This document shows positions 33,946-43,198 of a stretch of 64,000 nt of DNA, one piece after another. Each line of letters starts with the position of its first letter. Within the stretch, counting starts at the first letter, position 1. Source of the DNA: Agromyces bauzanensis. GTDB taxonomy: Bacteria; Actinomycetota; Actinomycetes; Actinomycetales; Microbacteriaceae. The stretch covers positions 1-64,000 of the forward strand of contig NZ_BMMD01000021.1 of assembly GCF_014645655.1 (NCBI RefSeq), written 5' to 3'. The notes under the pieces are model-generated. The model saw only the letters and a program-made list of their open reading frames with translations. It made no database searches and had not been told where the DNA came from. The position numbers and the translations under genes are program-made.

Positions 33946-35426
33946 TAGTGTGCCCCTGTCCCGGGCGCCACGACCGCTCGAATCGTCCGCCACAGGATCA
34001 CGATGTCCCCCACGGTCGACCAGTTCTCCACGTAGTACAGATCGAGGCGAATCGCATCATCCCACTCCAGGCTCGAACGCCCGCTCACCTGCCACAGGCC
34101 GCTGATGCCCGGCTTCATCATGAGCCGGCGGTGGGCGGAGGGGTCGTAAAGCGCCACCTCTGCCTCGCGCTGCGGTCTCGGGCCGACGAGGCTCATGTCG
34201 CCCCGCAGCACGTTGAAGAACTGGGGCAACTCGTCGAGCGAGTAGCGACGGATGAAGCGACCGACCGGCGTGATGCGCGGGTCGTTGTTGATCTTGAAGA
34301 GCGGTCGGTCGCTCGTGCCCTGCTCGTCGAGGAGGCTCTTGAGCTGATCGTCGGCTCCGTGCACCATGGAGCGGAACTTCAACATGGGAAATGGCACGCC
34401 GCCAAGGCCGATGCGTTCCTGCGAGTAGAAGACCGGTCCGGGACTCGAGAGCTTCACCACGATCGCGACCGCGACCATGATCGGGCTGCTCAGTGCGATG
34501 AGTGCGAGGGATCCGAAGATGTCGAAGATGCGCTTCGACACCTGCTTTCGACCCTCGAAGGCCGGGTACTCGACGTGGATGAGCGGGAGCCCGGCCACGG
34601 GGCGGGCATGGATGCGTGGGCCCGCGACATCCGTCAGTGCCGGCGCGACGATGAGGCTCATCGAGCGCGACTCGAGATCCCAGCCCAGCTGGCGCATGTC
34701 GCGCGGCTCGATGGTGTCGGCGCCCGTGAGGATCACCGTGTCGACGCCGGCGCGGTCGATGGCGTCGAGCGCGTCGGCATAGCCCGCGACGACCGGGATA
34801 CCCGGCGAGAGGTCTTGGGAGGTGGTGCCGTGCTCGGTGATCGCACCCACGATGTGGATGCCCGAGGCGCCATCGCGCTTGATCTGCTGCGCCACGTGCT
34901 GCGACTTCATCCGGTCGCCCATGAGTAGCGCGCGGTAGAGGTACTCTCCTTCGGCGCGCTTGCCGTTGAGCCACTGGCGCCACGCCCACCGGCTCACGAG
35001 CAGCAGCACCAGACCCGCGGGGAGTGCGATGAGCAGATATCCGCGACCGACCAGTGATTGGGTCAGGAACGCGACGATCGCGAACAAACCGAACACCCGC
35101 AGCGTGGCGTCGGCGATTCGGCGGTACTCGACACTGCCAGAGCCGATGACCTTGTGGTCGCGGGTGGCGAAGAACTCGAGCGCGAGCATCCAGGCCACGA
35201 TGACCACGACCGACAGTGCGGTATACGTGATCTCGAACTCCACGGCCTTCGTGCGAGGGATGTCGAGCTCCACCACGCGAGTGCCGAAGCGCAGCACCTG
35301 CGAGCCGAAGACCGCGACCACTACGGCGAGGAGGTCGGTCATGAACAGGCGGATGGCGAAGCCGCGCTGCCATCGAGCCACCACGGTACTCGGGGGTGAG
35401 GTCTCCCTCGGCTTGGTCAGAGCCAC
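33945..35426 (-). CDS. polyprenyl phosphoglycosyl transferase 1 (WbaP/CpsE-like)
   Basis: A 493-residue initiating transferase that moves a sugar-1-phosphate onto undecaprenyl phosphate. About four N-terminal helices are followed by a CoA-binding-like domain (residues about 160-290) and the C-terminal catalytic domain: KRIFDIFGSLALIALSSP helix, LKFRSMVHGA, PRITPVGRFIRRYSLDELPQ, GDMSLVGPRPQ and the C-terminal WS..GDIVILWRTI. I chose GTG 35426 because GGAGG precedes it. It overlaps the Asp-box gene by 10 bp. A close paralogue lies at 40417-41892. Confidence 0.88.
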   Translation of the reverse strand: MALTKPRETSPPSTVVARWQRGFAIRLFMTDLLAVVVAVFGSQVLRFGTRVVELDIPRTKAVEFEITYTALSVVVIVAWMLALEFFATRDHKVIGSGSVEYRRIADATLRVFGLFAIVAFLTQSLVGRGYLLIALPAGLVLLLVSRWAWRQWLNGKRAEGEYLYRALLMGDRMKSQHVAQQIKRDGASGIHIVGAITEHGTTSQDLSPGIPVVAGYADALDAIDRAGVDTVILTGADTIEPRDMRQLGWDLESRSMSLIVAPALTDVAGPRIHARPVAGLPLIHVEYPAFEGRKQVSKRIFDIFGSLALIALSSPIMVAVAIVVKLSSPGPVFYSQERIGLGGVPFPMLKFRSMVHGADDQLKSLLDEQGTSDRPLFKINNDPRITPVGRFIRRYSLDELPQFFNVLRGDMSLVGPRPQREAEVALYDPSAHRRLMMKPGISGLWQVSGRSSLEWDDAIRLDLYYVENWSTVGDIVILWRTIRAVVAPGTGAH

Positions 35427-36379
35427 GTCGCGCCTCCATCCTGCGTACGCCCGAGTGCGTCGCCCGCCCACAGCCACGTCGTCCCGTCGGCAGCTGACGC
35501 CACCGCGGCCTCACCGGGCGCGACCGTGGCGGGCAGGCACGCACCCGCGGCAATCGGCGCGAGGCCGCCCGGGGCGACGCCGAGGCCGACGAGTTGCGCA
35601 CCTGCGCAGCCGTTCTGATTGACCACGGCGACACGGTAGGCATCGGCACCGACACCGATCGCGGCGGCGCCAGGCACCGGTGCCGGCGGCATCCAGGTGT
35701 TTCCAGCGTCAGTCGTCGCGTGCACGGATGCGTCGTCGCAGAGCACGGCGGCCGAGTTCTCGTCGATCACCGCGACCTGCACGACGACGGCGCACGGCGC
35801 CTGCCGGTCGCCCGTGGGGGAATGCACGCCGGCCCGGTTCGCGGGGTCGATGAACCAGGAGGCGGCCAGCTCGTCGGGTGCCGTCTCCCATGCCTCACCG
35901 CCGACGAAGGACTGCTCGTAGTCCGGCGCACAGCCCTCGGTCGCGAGTCCGAGGAGCGAGACGAACGCGTCGGCATCGGCCGAGACACGCTGCACGGACG
36001 CGACCGCGGCCGCCTCGAGCGGCCGCCACGTCGCCCCGGCGTCACCTGTCGTCTCGATCGTCGAGGGCGTCGGGCATTCGGTGGCCACGACGCGAACCGC
36101 GGAGTCGACATCGATGGCGGCGATGACCCGATTGGGCACCGCCACGGGCGTCACGGCCGCGGGTGCGGACTCGGGAGACTGACCCTCGGTGGGCGGCGCG
36201 GTCACGTCGGCACCAGGAGCCGCGGTGGTGCCGGGCGTCGAGCCTGCGCTGACTACCGAACCGTGCTGCATCAGCGCGACGTAGGAGAGGGCCATCACGA
36301 AGATCGCGAGCAGGGTGACGCCGACGACAGACCACGCCGCGCGTCCGCGGTGCGGGCGCGATCGACGCGGGGCCGCCAT
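35417..36379 (-). CDS. membrane-anchored extracytoplasmic protein with Asp-box motifs
   Basis: A 320-residue protein with one N-terminal membrane helix (about residues 15-37), a Thr/Pro/Ala-rich linker (about 45-80) and a periplasmic-side domain with three Asp-box-like motifs of the form D.G.TW (TTGDAGATW, TTDAGNTW, TQDGGATW). Such motifs mark BNR/sialidase-like beta-propellers, but enzymatic residues cannot be assigned. It lies between the tyrosine phosphatase and the phosphoglycosyl transferase genes, so a link to polysaccharide assembly or sensing is likely. No close family was recognised. Confidence 0.5.
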   Translation of the reverse strand: MAAPRRSRPHRGRAAWSVVGVTLLAIFVMALSYVALMQHGSVVSAGSTPGTTAAPGADVTAPPTEGQSPESAPAAVTPVAVPNRVIAAIDVDSAVRVVATECPTPSTIETTGDAGATWRPLEAAAVASVQRVSADADAFVSLLGLATEGCAPDYEQSFVGGEAWETAPDELAASWFIDPANRAGVHSPTGDRQAPCAVVVQVAVIDENSAAVLCDDASVHATTDAGNTWMPPAPVPGAAAIGVGADAYRVAVVNQNGCAGAQLVGLGVAPGGLAPIAAGACLPATVAPGEAAVASAADGTTWLWAGDALGRTQDGGATWL

Positions 36380-36383
36380 CGTC

Positions 36384-36992
36384 TCAAGCCTCGACTCGCT
36401 GCGCCGCGCGCGTGAACAGCGCGACCGTCGCCTGTACGGCGGGCACGAGCTGCGCGGCGGTGGCCTCGTAGACTGCGGCCGACTGACGGTATGGATCGAC
36501 GACGTCGGCGTCGTCGGGCGACGCGAACGGCTGCACGACCCCGCGGAGCGACGCCGCTGCCACGACGGCGTCTCGCAGGCGACTGCGCAGGCTGTCGTCG
36601 CCCATTGGCGAGGCCGCGTCGTCGAGGTCGAAGTCGGTGACGGATGCCGCGAGGTGCCCGAACTCGCGGAGGGTGAACGTGTGGCGCGTCGCGCTCGGCA
36701 CGAGCTCGACGACCGCACGCCGGTGCTCGCGGGCGAGCCCCAGCACCAGGTCGGCGTCACGGATGAGCTGCTCGTCGACCTGACGGGCGACGTGGGCCGC
36801 GGCATCCAGAGCTCCGTACCGCACCGACAGCGCCTGCGCCTCGGCCGGCATGCCGTGGCCGACCATGGCGCTCGTGCCCGCGCTGGCCACGGTCACGCCG
36901 TCGATTCCGGCGAGACCCGAGCGCAGCAACTGCTCAGCCAAGGGTGAGCGGCAGATGTTGCCCGAGCACACGGTGAGGATGGAGAACGTCAT
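36384..36992 (-). CDS. low-molecular-weight protein tyrosine phosphatase (Wzb-like)
   Basis: A 202-residue LMW-PTP. The P-loop is CSGNICRSPLA at residues 9-19, the C-X5-R-S motif, and the general-acid loop is DVVDPYRQS near residue 167, which is DP-containing as required. It would dephosphorylate the tyrosine kinase encoded just upstream; the two genes overlap by ATGA. It is somewhat longer than the usual ~150 residues because of a central insertion. Confidence 0.85.
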   Translation of the reverse strand: MTFSILTVCSGNICRSPLAEQLLRSGLAGIDGVTVASAGTSAMVGHGMPAEAQALSVRYGALDAAAHVARQVDEQLIRDADLVLGLAREHRRAVVELVPSATRHTFTLREFGHLAASVTDFDLDDAASPMGDDSLRSRLRDAVVAAASLRGVVQPFASPDDADVVDPYRQSAAVYEATAAQLVPAVQATVALFTRAAQRVEA

Positions 36993-38416
36993 GCGCGGCC
37001 GCTCCTGGGTCGTTCGTGGGCGCCGGTGCCGTCGAACACGTCGTCGAGGTCGTGGGTGACGCCGTAGGTGTAGTTGCCGTAGCCGTAGCTGTCGGGTCCC
37101 TTCGTCGGCAGCATCGTGACCACGACGCCGAGCAGACGGCTGCCGATCGCTTCGAGCGCGCGCACCGCGCCCGCCAGCTCCTGCTTCTTCGTCGCGCCCG
37201 ACGCCGCCACGAGGATGGCGCCGCCCGCGAGCTTGGAGATCACCGCGGCATCCGTCACGAGCAGCAACGGCGGGGCATCGATGAGCACGTAGTCGAACTG
37301 CTCCGTGAGGGTGGCCAGCACGGTCGCCATAGCCGCAGACCCGAGCAACTCGCTCGGGTTCGGCGGGATCCGACCCGACGGAAGCACGTAGAGCCGCCCG
37401 CGACCCCACTTCTGCAGCACGTCGACGAGTTCTGCTCGACCGATGAGCACGTCGGTGAGGCCGACACCTCCCTCGATCGAGAGGTACTCGGCGACCTTCG
37501 GCAGGCGCAGGTCGCCGTCGATCAGGGCGACGCTCGCACCGGTCTCGGCCAGCGAGATGGCGAGGTTCGCGGTGGTCGTGGTCTTTCCCTCGCCCGGGCC
37601 GGCGCTCGAGACCACGAAGCTGCGAGGGCCGCCCTCGATGTTGACGAACTGCAGGTTCGTGCGAAGGCTCCTGAACGACTCAGCGCGGGGGTTGTGCGGG
37701 TCGGCGTGCACGATGAGCGGGCGTGTGCGCGCGTCGGGGTCGAGCGCGATGCCGCCGAGCAACGGCGCGTCGGTGATCTGCGAGATGTCGTGCAGCGAGT
37801 GGATGCGCGTGTCGAGCACGCTGCGCAGCACGGCGATGCCGATGCCGATGGCCAGGCCGACGAGTGCACCCAGCGCCAAGTTGAGCGGCACGTTCGGACT
37901 CGAGGCGGATTCGGGCACCGTGGCCGGCTGGATCGTCTCGATCTTGACGAGGCTGAGGGCCTCGCCCTCGGGCTTCTCGAGGTCGTTCACGACGACGTCG
38001 GCGAAGTTGGACCCCACGGCATTCGCGATCTCGGCCGCGGCCTCGGGGTCGCTGTCGGTGACGACGATCTCGATCAGCACCGTGTTGAGCGGTGAGCTCG
38101 CCTCGACCTTCGCCGCGAGTTCACCGCTCGTCGTGTCGAGCGCGAGCTGCTCGATCACCCGGTCGAGCACGATCGCGCTGTCGACGACGTCGACGTAGCT
38201 CGTCACCGCCTGACGGGCGAAGTTGGTGCCCTGCACGAGGTCACCGGTCGCGGCGCTGTCGCCCGATCGCACCGAGACGTAGAGCTCGGTCGTGGCCTCG
38301 TACTTCGCGGTGACCAGAATGGAATACACCGCGGCGGCGCCGATGCCGAGCAGGAGGCAGGCGAGGACGAGCACCCAACTCTTGTGCAGGATGCGCACGT
38401 AGTCGCGTAACTCCAC
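36989..38416 (-). CDS. Wzc/CapAB-like polysaccharide co-polymerase with tyrosine kinase domain
   Basis: A 475-residue protein joining a Wzz chain-length domain (two membrane helices near residues 12-32 and 170-190) to a BY-kinase. Walker A is SSAGPGEGKTTTTAN, Walker A' is IDGDLRLPKV, and Walker B is VLIDAPPLLLVTDAAV. The C-terminal tail has a tyrosine cluster (SYGYGNYTYG) that is the likely autophosphorylation site. I chose GTG 38416 because GGAAGGAAA precedes it. It controls polymer length together with the phosphatase downstream. Confidence 0.87.
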   Translation of the reverse strand: MELRDYVRILHKSWVLVLACLLLGIGAAAVYSILVTAKYEATTELYVSVRSGDSAATGDLVQGTNFARQAVTSYVDVVDSAIVLDRVIEQLALDTTSGELAAKVEASSPLNTVLIEIVVTDSDPEAAAEIANAVGSNFADVVVNDLEKPEGEALSLVKIETIQPATVPESASSPNVPLNLALGALVGLAIGIGIAVLRSVLDTRIHSLHDISQITDAPLLGGIALDPDARTRPLIVHADPHNPRAESFRSLRTNLQFVNIEGGPRSFVVSSAGPGEGKTTTTANLAISLAETGASVALIDGDLRLPKVAEYLSIEGGVGLTDVLIGRAELVDVLQKWGRGRLYVLPSGRIPPNPSELLGSAAMATVLATLTEQFDYVLIDAPPLLLVTDAAVISKLAGGAILVAASGATKKQELAGAVRALEAIGSRLLGVVVTMLPTKGPDSYGYGNYTYGVTHDLDDVFDGTGAHERPRSGRA

Positions 38417-38566
38417 CGATGTTTCCTTCCGATCCCGTGCGGCCCCCATCGCACGGTGAACGTCAGTGTCGCATCACGGTGTTACGTGCTTGCTACGTGC
38501 CGTATTCGGGGGCCAGCACGAAATGAGGCTACCCCCAGTGGGCGGATTCGGAGAAACCTAACCGAT

Positions 38567-40384
38567 TCAGCCGCAGGTCGCCTCGGCCAGGGTCACCGTG
38601 GTCGCGTTGATCATCGGCGTGATGCGCACCTCGGTGGGTCCGGAGTCGGGCGTACCTGCGAACGTCGCACGCACGAGCGCCGACTGCCCGTTCTCGAGGT
38701 CGACCGTGAACTTCTCGGCCGGCCGCCCGAGGTCGGTGACCGAAGGCCCGGTCACGGTCTCGAGCCCGGGCTCGGGCACCTCGACGGCGGTCGTGGTGCC
38801 GCCCACCGGTCCGTAGAGGAACACCTCGGTGCGGTAGAAGTCGTAGAGGTTGCTGTCGATGTAGTCGGGCAGTTCGACGTCGTCGGGGACGTCGAACCGC
38901 AGTCGCACCTCGACCGTGTAGGTCGGCGCATCAGGCGTGCACGCGTTCGTGGTGACGTTCGCCTCGGTGTGCAGGTAGTAGTCGATCTTGGACGACGACC
39001 GGTCGCGGAAGTACACTCCGAGCGCCGTGGTTCCCTCGTTGCCGGCGGGCAGCGTGCCCTGCAGGCGCGTGCCGTCGAAGAGCGTCTGCGTCGCGGGATC
39101 GGCGCTCCACATCATGAGCGTGCCGCGGTTCGCCGCATCGACGACCGCGTCGGCCATGGCCCAGATGTCGTAGTCGAGCGACATCATGCGATCGAAGACG
39201 GCGGTGGCCGCCGACGCGAAGTACGCGTCGTTCTCGGCGCCGCCCTCGGGGTACCGGAAGTACGCCTCGTTGAGCAGCTTGGTCACGACGTTGTCGCTCG
39301 TGAGCTGCTCGCCGTCGGGCAGCGTGACCGGGCCGGTGACCTGGAGCAGTCGAGACAGGGCGATCGGGTCGATCGACACGACGACGTCGGGGGTCACGCC
39401 CAGCGTGCGCTGCCAGTGCGCGGTGATGACCTGTGCGGCCGTCGGGAAGTCGGGCCGGCTCGTGGCCGCATTCATGTTGTCGAGGAAGATCGAGTCGTAC
39501 AGCTGCCTCGCGCCGTCGTCCATGGCGACGTCGAGCGGAGCCCCGACCGGGAAGTCGGTGCTGGACACCTGCTGCACCATCTGCACGTTGCCGCTGTCGA
39601 CGCTCAGGAGGGACTGCGCCGCCGGCCCGCCACCGAGCGCCGCAGCCTCGGCGTTGTTGAGGAAGGCGAGCACCACGTTCTTCGGACCATCGACGCCGAC
39701 CATGGCGCCGATGCCGGCCAACGCGCCGTTGATCGGCGGAATCGCCTCGCTCGCCGACCCGAGCATCTCGTCGAACTGCCCGACCGCCTGCGAGACCGGG
39801 CCGATCGTGGCATCCGTGTCGATCGACTGCACCCGCTCCTCCAGGTCGACGATGACGCGATCGGCGGTCGCGGCGATGTCGGATGCCTCGCGCAGCGGTG
39901 TCAGGTCGAAACCGCCCGTGGCCGGGTCGCGTCGCAACCCGAAGTCGGCGACGAGGCCCACGGCCGGCGACACGATCTCGGTCGACACCTCGTCGACGCC
40001 CTCGGCGATCACCCGCACCGCGCGCAGGTTCTCGCCGACGACGGGCACCAGCTCCCCCATGCGCCACAGCGGCTGGGCAGTGGGCACCACGGCGGCTTCG
40101 GCGGATGCCTCGAGTCGGTCGGCGATGGGCTGGAGCTGGTCGAGCTGGCGCGCGGTCGCGGCATCCTGGAACTCGGAGACCGCCGAGCTGGCTTCCTCGA
40201 GGTCGTCGCGCACCGACATCGCGTCGTTGTAGAGCGACCACGCGGCGAACCCGCCGCCGATGATGAGCAACGCCAGCACGGGCCAGATGATCGCGTGCGC
40301 GATCCACCGCCGCCGAGGCTTCTTCTCGGGGCGTGAGGAGCGGTCGAGACGCGCGTCGTCGGCGGTGATCACGGGCTGGGTCAC
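38567..40384 (-). CDS. DUF4012 membrane-anchored protein
   Basis: A 605-residue protein with a single N-terminal membrane helix (about residues 32-54) after a basic segment and a large external domain. The central part (NNAEAAALGGGPAAQSLL, SIDPIALSRLLQVTGPV, TLPDGEQLTSDNVVTKLL) is typical of DUF4012, a family found in actinobacterial capsule or cell-wall glycan loci. Its function is unknown; remote similarity to LytR-type attachment proteins has been proposed for neighbours of this kind. GTG 40384 lies eight bases after a TATGCT -10 box. Confidence 0.75.
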   Translation of the reverse strand: MTQPVITADDARLDRSSRPEKKPRRRWIAHAIIWPVLALLIIGGGFAAWSLYNDAMSVRDDLEEASSAVSEFQDAATARQLDQLQPIADRLEASAEAAVVPTAQPLWRMGELVPVVGENLRAVRVIAEGVDEVSTEIVSPAVGLVADFGLRRDPATGGFDLTPLREASDIAATADRVIVDLEERVQSIDTDATIGPVSQAVGQFDEMLGSASEAIPPINGALAGIGAMVGVDGPKNVVLAFLNNAEAAALGGGPAAQSLLSVDSGNVQMVQQVSSTDFPVGAPLDVAMDDGARQLYDSIFLDNMNAATSRPDFPTAAQVITAHWQRTLGVTPDVVVSIDPIALSRLLQVTGPVTLPDGEQLTSDNVVTKLLNEAYFRYPEGGAENDAYFASAATAVFDRMMSLDYDIWAMADAVVDAANRGTLMMWSADPATQTLFDGTRLQGTLPAGNEGTTALGVYFRDRSSSKIDYYLHTEANVTTNACTPDAPTYTVEVRLRFDVPDDVELPDYIDSNLYDFYRTEVFLYGPVGGTTTAVEVPEPGLETVTGPSVTDLGRPAEKFTVDLENGQSALVRATFAGTPDSGPTEVRITPMINATTVTLAEATCG

Positions 40385-40392
40385 AAGCACCC

Positions 40393-40398
40393 AGCATA
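40393..40398 (-). promoter_or_regulatory. -10 element of the DUF4012 gene
   Basis: TATGCT on the minus strand, eight nucleotides before the GTG at 40384 with no ribosome site, suggests a leaderless transcript that starts inside the polysaccharide locus. Confidence 0.45.
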
Positions 40399-40416
40399 GA
40401 CGCGCACGGCCATCGG

Positions 40417-41892
40417 TCAGTACGCCCCGTGCGCGCGAACGACCGAGCGAACCGTGCGGAACAGGAGGATGACGTCGCCGGTCAGCGACCAGTTCTCGAC
40501 GTAGTAGAGGTCGAGGCGCACGCTGTCCTCCCAGGAGAGGTCGGACCGGCCCTGGGTCTGCCAGAGGCCCGTGATGCCCGGCCGCACCAGCAGGCGCCGA
40601 TTCATCCACTCGTCGTACCGCTCGACCTCCGACGCGAGCGGCGGACGAGGCCCGACGAGCGACATCTCGCCCAGCAGGACGTTGACCAGCTGCGGCAGCT
40701 CATCGAGGCTCCACCGCCGCAGGAAGGCGCCGACGCGAGTGACCCGCGGATCGGCCTTCAGCTTGAAGAGCACGCCGTTGCCATCGGAGCTGTCGAGGAG
40801 CGTGGGGAGCTGGGCTTCGGCATCCACCACCATCGAACGGAACTTCAGCATGTGGAATCGCTTGCCGTTGATGCCGACGCGCTCCTGGGTGAAGAATGCG
40901 GGGCCGGGGCTGTCACGGCGCACCATCAGGGCGAGCACGAGGAACACCGGGCTGAGGACCACGAGGGCGATCGAGCCGGCCACGAGGTCGAAGGCGCGCT
41001 TCGCCGCGTACTTGCGTCCCTCGAACTCGGGGAAGTCGACCTGGATGAGCGGGAGCCCCGCGACGGGCCGGGCATGGATTCGTGGGCCGGCGACATCGGT
41101 GAGCGCCGGGGCCACGATCAGGTTCGTCGACGTCGTCTCGAGCTGCCAGCCGATCTCGCGCATGCCCCGCGGGTCGATCGTGTCGGCGCCGGTGAAGATA
41201 ACGGTGTCGGCGCGCGCCTGCTCCAGAGCCTGGGAGAGGCTCCCGTAGTCACCGAGGACTGGGATGCCGGGCGCAAGTTCCGCGTCGGACGTGCCGTGCT
41301 CGGTGATCGCACCGACGAGGACGATGCCCATGCTGCCGTCGCGGGACATCTGCTTGGCGACGTGCACCGACTTCTGGCGCTCGCCCATGAGGATCGCGCG
41401 ATGCGAGTAAGCGCCCGTCGCGCGACGGTGCAGGAGCCACTTGCGCCAGCCCCATCGAGCGAGCAGCAGGAGTGAGAGCCCCAACGGCAGTGCGATCAGC
41501 AGGTACCCGCGGCCGACCTCCGACTGCAGGGCGAACGCGAGCACCGCGACGACCACGAACATGCGGATGGTGGCATCGGCGATGCGCCGGTACTCGGCCG
41601 TGCCCGTGCCGACGATGGTGCGGTCACGGGTGCCGAAGAAGGAGAGCGCCGCGAACCAGCCGAGCACGAGGATCGCGCTCACCACCGAGTAGCTGACCAC
41701 AACCGTGGGGTCGTCATCGCTCGGGATGCGGACGGCTCGATCGTCGAAGCCGAACCGGAGCAGTTGCGATCCGTAGACGGCAACGACGACCACGACGAGA
41801 TCGGTGACGAGCAGCCGCCAGGCGTAGGCGTGCTGCCACGCGGCGACGACCGCAGACGGTGAGTCGATGGACGACTGTCGCGTCAGGGTCAT
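40417..41892 (-). CDS. polyprenyl phosphoglycosyl transferase 2 (paralogue of the gene at 33945)
   Basis: A 491-residue enzyme with the same layout as its paralogue: four N-terminal helices, a nucleotide-binding-like middle domain and the catalytic domain (LKFRSMVVDAE, DPRVTRVGAFLRRWSLDELP, GEMSLVGPRPP, WSLTGDVILLFRTV). Long stretches such as DVAGPRIHARPVAGLPLI are identical in both. I chose ATG 41892 because GGGGGAG stands six bases upstream. A 23-codon ORF (41889-41960) ends on its start codon. The two paralogues may start different glycans or differ in donor sugar. Confidence 0.87.
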   Translation of the reverse strand: MTLTRQSSIDSPSAVVAAWQHAYAWRLLVTDLVVVVVAVYGSQLLRFGFDDRAVRIPSDDDPTVVVSYSVVSAILVLGWFAALSFFGTRDRTIVGTGTAEYRRIADATIRMFVVVAVLAFALQSEVGRGYLLIALPLGLSLLLLARWGWRKWLLHRRATGAYSHRAILMGERQKSVHVAKQMSRDGSMGIVLVGAITEHGTSDAELAPGIPVLGDYGSLSQALEQARADTVIFTGADTIDPRGMREIGWQLETTSTNLIVAPALTDVAGPRIHARPVAGLPLIQVDFPEFEGRKYAAKRAFDLVAGSIALVVLSPVFLVLALMVRRDSPGPAFFTQERVGINGKRFHMLKFRSMVVDAEAQLPTLLDSSDGNGVLFKLKADPRVTRVGAFLRRWSLDELPQLVNVLLGEMSLVGPRPPLASEVERYDEWMNRRLLVRPGITGLWQTQGRSDLSWEDSVRLDLYYVENWSLTGDVILLFRTVRSVVRAHGAY

Positions 41893-41960
41893 GACCATCT
41901 CCCCCGCCCGCCCCCGGGTGGGCGGACTGCACGAACCCCGCCGTTCGGGCGGCGGGACAT
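41889..41960 (-). CDS. possible 23-codon upstream ORF coupled to phosphoglycosyl transferase 2
   Basis: An ATG at 41960 lies five bases after a TAGCCT -10 box (41966-41971, minus strand) and opens a 23-codon frame whose TGA overlaps the transferase ATG (ATGA). The peptide is Arg/Gly/Pro-rich (MSRRPNGGVR at its start). Two hairpins fall in the same segment: CCCGCCG/CGGCGGG (41937-41956) and a CCGCCC/GGGCGG pair nearer the gene. It may be a leader peptide or simply chance. Confidence 0.3.
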   Translation of the reverse strand: MSRRPNGGVRAVRPPGGGRGRWS

Positions 41961-42061
41961 GCGCTAGGCTACCCCGCCCGGCCGTGTCACTGGAGGGCTC
42001 TGTGCAAAGTGTCCCCCGAAATGGGGTCCCGAGTTCTCCTCAGTTCGCCGCCTCCGGCGCA

Positions 42062-43153
42062 TCAGGCATCTCGGCGGGGCGCTGCCGCCACCGGATCGGT
42101 GCGATCGCGGCCGCTCGCCCACCGGAGCAGGCGTTCCAACGGCCCGCGGCCGAGGTAGCGGCGCCAGAGCCACGCGAACACCATCGACCCGACCACGAGC
42201 CCGACGAGCAGCGGCCACGAGTCATCCGTGGCGACGCCGTCCTCCTCGCGGATCGCGAGCGCGATCACGACCAGGTGGATCGTGTAGATGCTGAGCGGCA
42301 TGCCGCCCATGGCGATGATCGGCGAGAGGGCCGTCGACGCGACGCGACGCACCGCAGGGCGCGCGAGCGCCGTGAGCGTGAGCATCGCCGCCACCACGAG
42401 GGCGCCGACGCCCACGTTCCCCAGCGCCTCGAGCGACGCGCGGAGCGGCACCGACCAGCCCGCCTCGCTCACGAGCTCGGGCGCCGGCAGCTGCGCGGCG
42501 AGTGGAAGGAAGACGGATGCCGCCGCCGTGCCGGCGAGCGCGGTATACCCGACCACGCGCGGCGATTGGAGGTCCATTCGCGCCATCGCGAGCCCGATCA
42601 GCATCACGGCGACCCAGACGACCACGGGATACGCGCCGCCGACGACCCAGTCGGAGAGGAATTTGAGGGGGGTCAGCCGCACTGCGGCGACGAAGTCGGT
42701 GCGGGCGCCGAGCTCGGCGAGGGCGGGGCTGACGGCGAGGAGGCCGATTCCCAGCGCGAGCGCACCGCGCGGCGGCAGGAACAGCAGCGGCAGCAGCACG
42801 AGGAACGCGACCCCGTACACGTCGAGGATGATGAAGACGAGCGGGTCGAGGGTGACCCAGATGAGCATGCCGAGCGCGATGAGGATGACCGCGCGCACGG
42901 CGATCTGGCGCCGAAGCTCGGAGCGATCCGCGATCATCGGACGGGCGCCCCCGGTCATCAGCCCCAGTCCGATGCCGGCGGTCAGGGCGAAGAGCAGGCG
43001 GGGGCGCTCGTCGGCGATCGCGATGAGCTCGGCCACCTCCGGAGTCGCGACGGCCGGGGAGACGTGCGCCACGAACATGCCGATGAGGGCGAGCCCGCGG
43101 GCGGCGTCGACCCCGTCGACGCGGCGTGGCATCCGCTGCGCATCGACCGTCAT
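42062..43153 (-). CDS. DUF418/acyltransferase-3-like membrane protein
   Basis: A 363-residue membrane protein with about 9-10 helices. The N-terminus RVDGVDAARGLALIGMFVAHV is the signature of DUF418 and related (HGSNAT-like) membrane acyltransferases. The C-terminal part keeps GGMPLSIYTIHLVVIAL, also typical. It may transfer acyl groups to an envelope component, but no substrate can be named. The ATG at 43153 lacks a strong ribosome site. It is separated from the polysaccharide genes by 169 bp. Confidence 0.7.
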   Translation of the reverse strand: MTVDAQRMPRRVDGVDAARGLALIGMFVAHVSPAVATPEVAELIAIADERPRLLFALTAGIGLGLMTGGARPMIADRSELRRQIAVRAVILIALGMLIWVTLDPLVFIILDVYGVAFLVLLPLLFLPPRGALALGIGLLAVSPALAELGARTDFVAAVRLTPLKFLSDWVVGGAYPVVVWVAVMLIGLAMARMDLQSPRVVGYTALAGTAAASVFLPLAAQLPAPELVSEAGWSVPLRASLEALGNVGVGALVVAAMLTLTALARPAVRRVASTALSPIIAMGGMPLSIYTIHLVVIALAIREEDGVATDDSWPLLVGLVVGSMVFAWLWRRYLGRGPLERLLRWASGRDRTDPVAAAPRRDA

Positions 43154-43198
43154 GCTGCCATGCTCGCACCTCGATGGGCGCGTGTGGGCGGCATCCGT

